From an uncultured Latescibacterota bacterium (GTDB lineage Bacteria > Latescibacterota > UBA2968): 64,000 nt of DNA. Location of the stretch: positions 1,502,394 to 1,566,393 of the forward strand of contig OY282377.1 of assembly GCA_958295785.1 (NCBI GenBank). Reading direction: 5' to 3'. Position numbers and translations under genes: made by a program. The notes below the pieces were generated by a model that made no database searches, was not told the DNA's origin, and saw only the letters and a list, made by a program, of their open reading frames with translations. This document shows, one piece after another, positions 63,346-64,000 of this stretch (positions are counted from its first letter, which is position 1; every line of letters starts with the position of its first letter).

Positions 63346-63794
63346 TGGAACATCTCCCCTGCCCGCAACGGCGGGTTCATTCTGCCATCGTGTTTAATAC
63401 CCGCTTCCCCACAAAACTGCTTCCATACGGCCGCGGGGTCCAAAACCGACGCGGTGATGTCATTCGGAAGATAGGCTTCCTTATCCCGATACCGTTCGGA
63501 CCACCGATGCTTATGCTTTTCGCCCACTTGGTCGCACTGTGGATTGTGATGGTCTTTACCCATACATAGCCCGTAGATACGCCCCTCTGTTCGCAAAATG
63601 AGAGCATAGGTGAGCGTGCCTGCCAACGGATTATATCGGCCTTGGACAAAGAGCGGTCAGCCCGCCGCCGATTCGACTTTGGCCCGGAAAACCCGCGCCG
63701 GAGAGTGGCCCTCGTCTTCGTTCCAGACGATGTTGCCCGATATTTGCTTTTTGTCGGCCATGATAGCGGCGAACTCGGCATCAGTCAGTGGCAT
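63342..63794 (-). pseudogene. DUF6978-like gene with a single in-frame TGA
   Basis: MPLTDAEFAAIMADKKQISG and EGHSPARVFRAKVESAAG are followed by TGA (63657-63659), then in the same frame PLFVQGRYNPLAGTLTYALI, LCMGKDHHNPQCDQVGEKHK and RWSERYRDKEAYLPNDITAS. That the interrupted position is normally Trp (TGG to TGA) is from memory of the family. The rest of the frame is intact (150 codons). The start overlaps hsdS by 14 bp and the stop overlaps DUF1828. Confidence 0.75.
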
Positions 63795-64000
63795 ATTCGG
63801 CCCTCGCGGTTTTGTGTCGCATCCGTCCGACAGGCAAACCGGCCACCTCGCGCACATCCACTTGGCCGGTGACCACGTCGGCGATCAGGCGAGTGCGGTA
63901 TTCGCTCAACAAGTCGATTTCCCGCTGGGCACGAGTAATGGCGGCGTCGATGGCGGCGGTCTGTTTGTCCAAATACGCGGCGATAGCGGCTTGTTCGGCG
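63781..64000 (-). CDS. hsdS: Type I restriction specificity subunit, C-terminal end (partial)
   Basis: The frame enters from the right edge. AEQAAIAAYLDKQTAAIDAA followed by ITRAQREIDLLSEYRTRLIA and DVVTGQVDVREVA is the conserved C-terminal helix and tail of HsdS, which with HsdM recognises the target site. The recognition domains lie outside the window. The gene order hsdS, DUF6978, DUF1828, AlbA_2, hsdR is that of an extended type I locus. Confidence 0.9.
   Translation of the reverse strand, partial: AEQAAIAAYLDKQTAAIDAAITRAQREIDLLSEYRTRLIADVVTGQVDVREVAGLPVGRMRHKTARAEYATD

Overview
The window reads as chromosomal DNA of an uncultured, Gram-negative-type bacterium of fairly high G+C. Two TonB-dependent receptors with N-terminal carboxypeptidase-regulatory-like domains, a PorV/PorQ-family protein, FlgD-like C-terminal domains, three sulfatases, several phytanoyl-CoA-dioxygenase-type (PhyH) oxygenases and a DUF1800/DUF1501 pair together suggest the FCB/Latescibacterota/Poribacteria sphere. 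That placement is inference; there is no rRNA gene here to settle it.

Layout. 1-7000: the tail of an IS5-family transposase, then a 1594-residue secreted mosaic protein (metzincin-like protease, 7 WD40 repeats, Big-1 domain, 14 WD40 repeats, cohesin-like and dockerin-like ends), then a repeat-rich gene desert with two 111-bp miniature elements. 7000-21050: a PfkB sugar/nucleoside kinase, a four-unit tandem promoter-like array, and a cell-envelope run (beta-barrel protein, TonB receptor, FlgD-tailed secreted protein, PorV-like protein, lipoprotein, DUF1800, DUF1501). 21050-30400: a catabolic cluster of three sulfatases, two intact and one broken PhyH oxygenase, an esterase, a cupin and a broken NYN-domain gene.

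30400-36350 is a wrecked mobile island. A DUF3800 gene is split into halves 5 kb apart, with two IS1595-type copies (both carrying the same in-frame TGA), an IS630 fragment, a Fic fragment, two more 111-bp elements and a PD-(D/E)XK nuclease between them. 36450-55700 is mainly housekeeping: an alpha/beta hydrolase, purT, an enolase-superfamily gene, a TIGR01777 epimerase, a type III restriction-modification pair (res, mod), DUF420, nadB, guaA, moaC, a three-gene module ending in a broken PIN toxin, tRNA-Lys(CTT), sat and rsmB. 55700-64000: an AAA-ATPase 5' remnant, pmbA-like, a second TonB receptor, and a decayed type I restriction locus (hsdS end, DUF6978-like pseudogene, DUF1828, an AlbA_2/Schlafen-type ATP-binding protein, and two copies of an hsdR 5' end).

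The most distinctive non-coding content is a set of dispersed repeat families: the 111-bp IS5-derived element (four copies), a roughly 460-bp element with terminal inverted repeats (two full, two partial copies), short palindromes with a GGGGCGATGCCCC core, and IS1595-type ends that repeatedly abut truncated cargo. Strong candidates for new biology are the tandem promoter array before the envelope operon, the 21-repeat (3 x 7) WD40 mosaic protein, the 80-aa/249-aa/PIN module, and the accessory genes inside the type I restriction locus.
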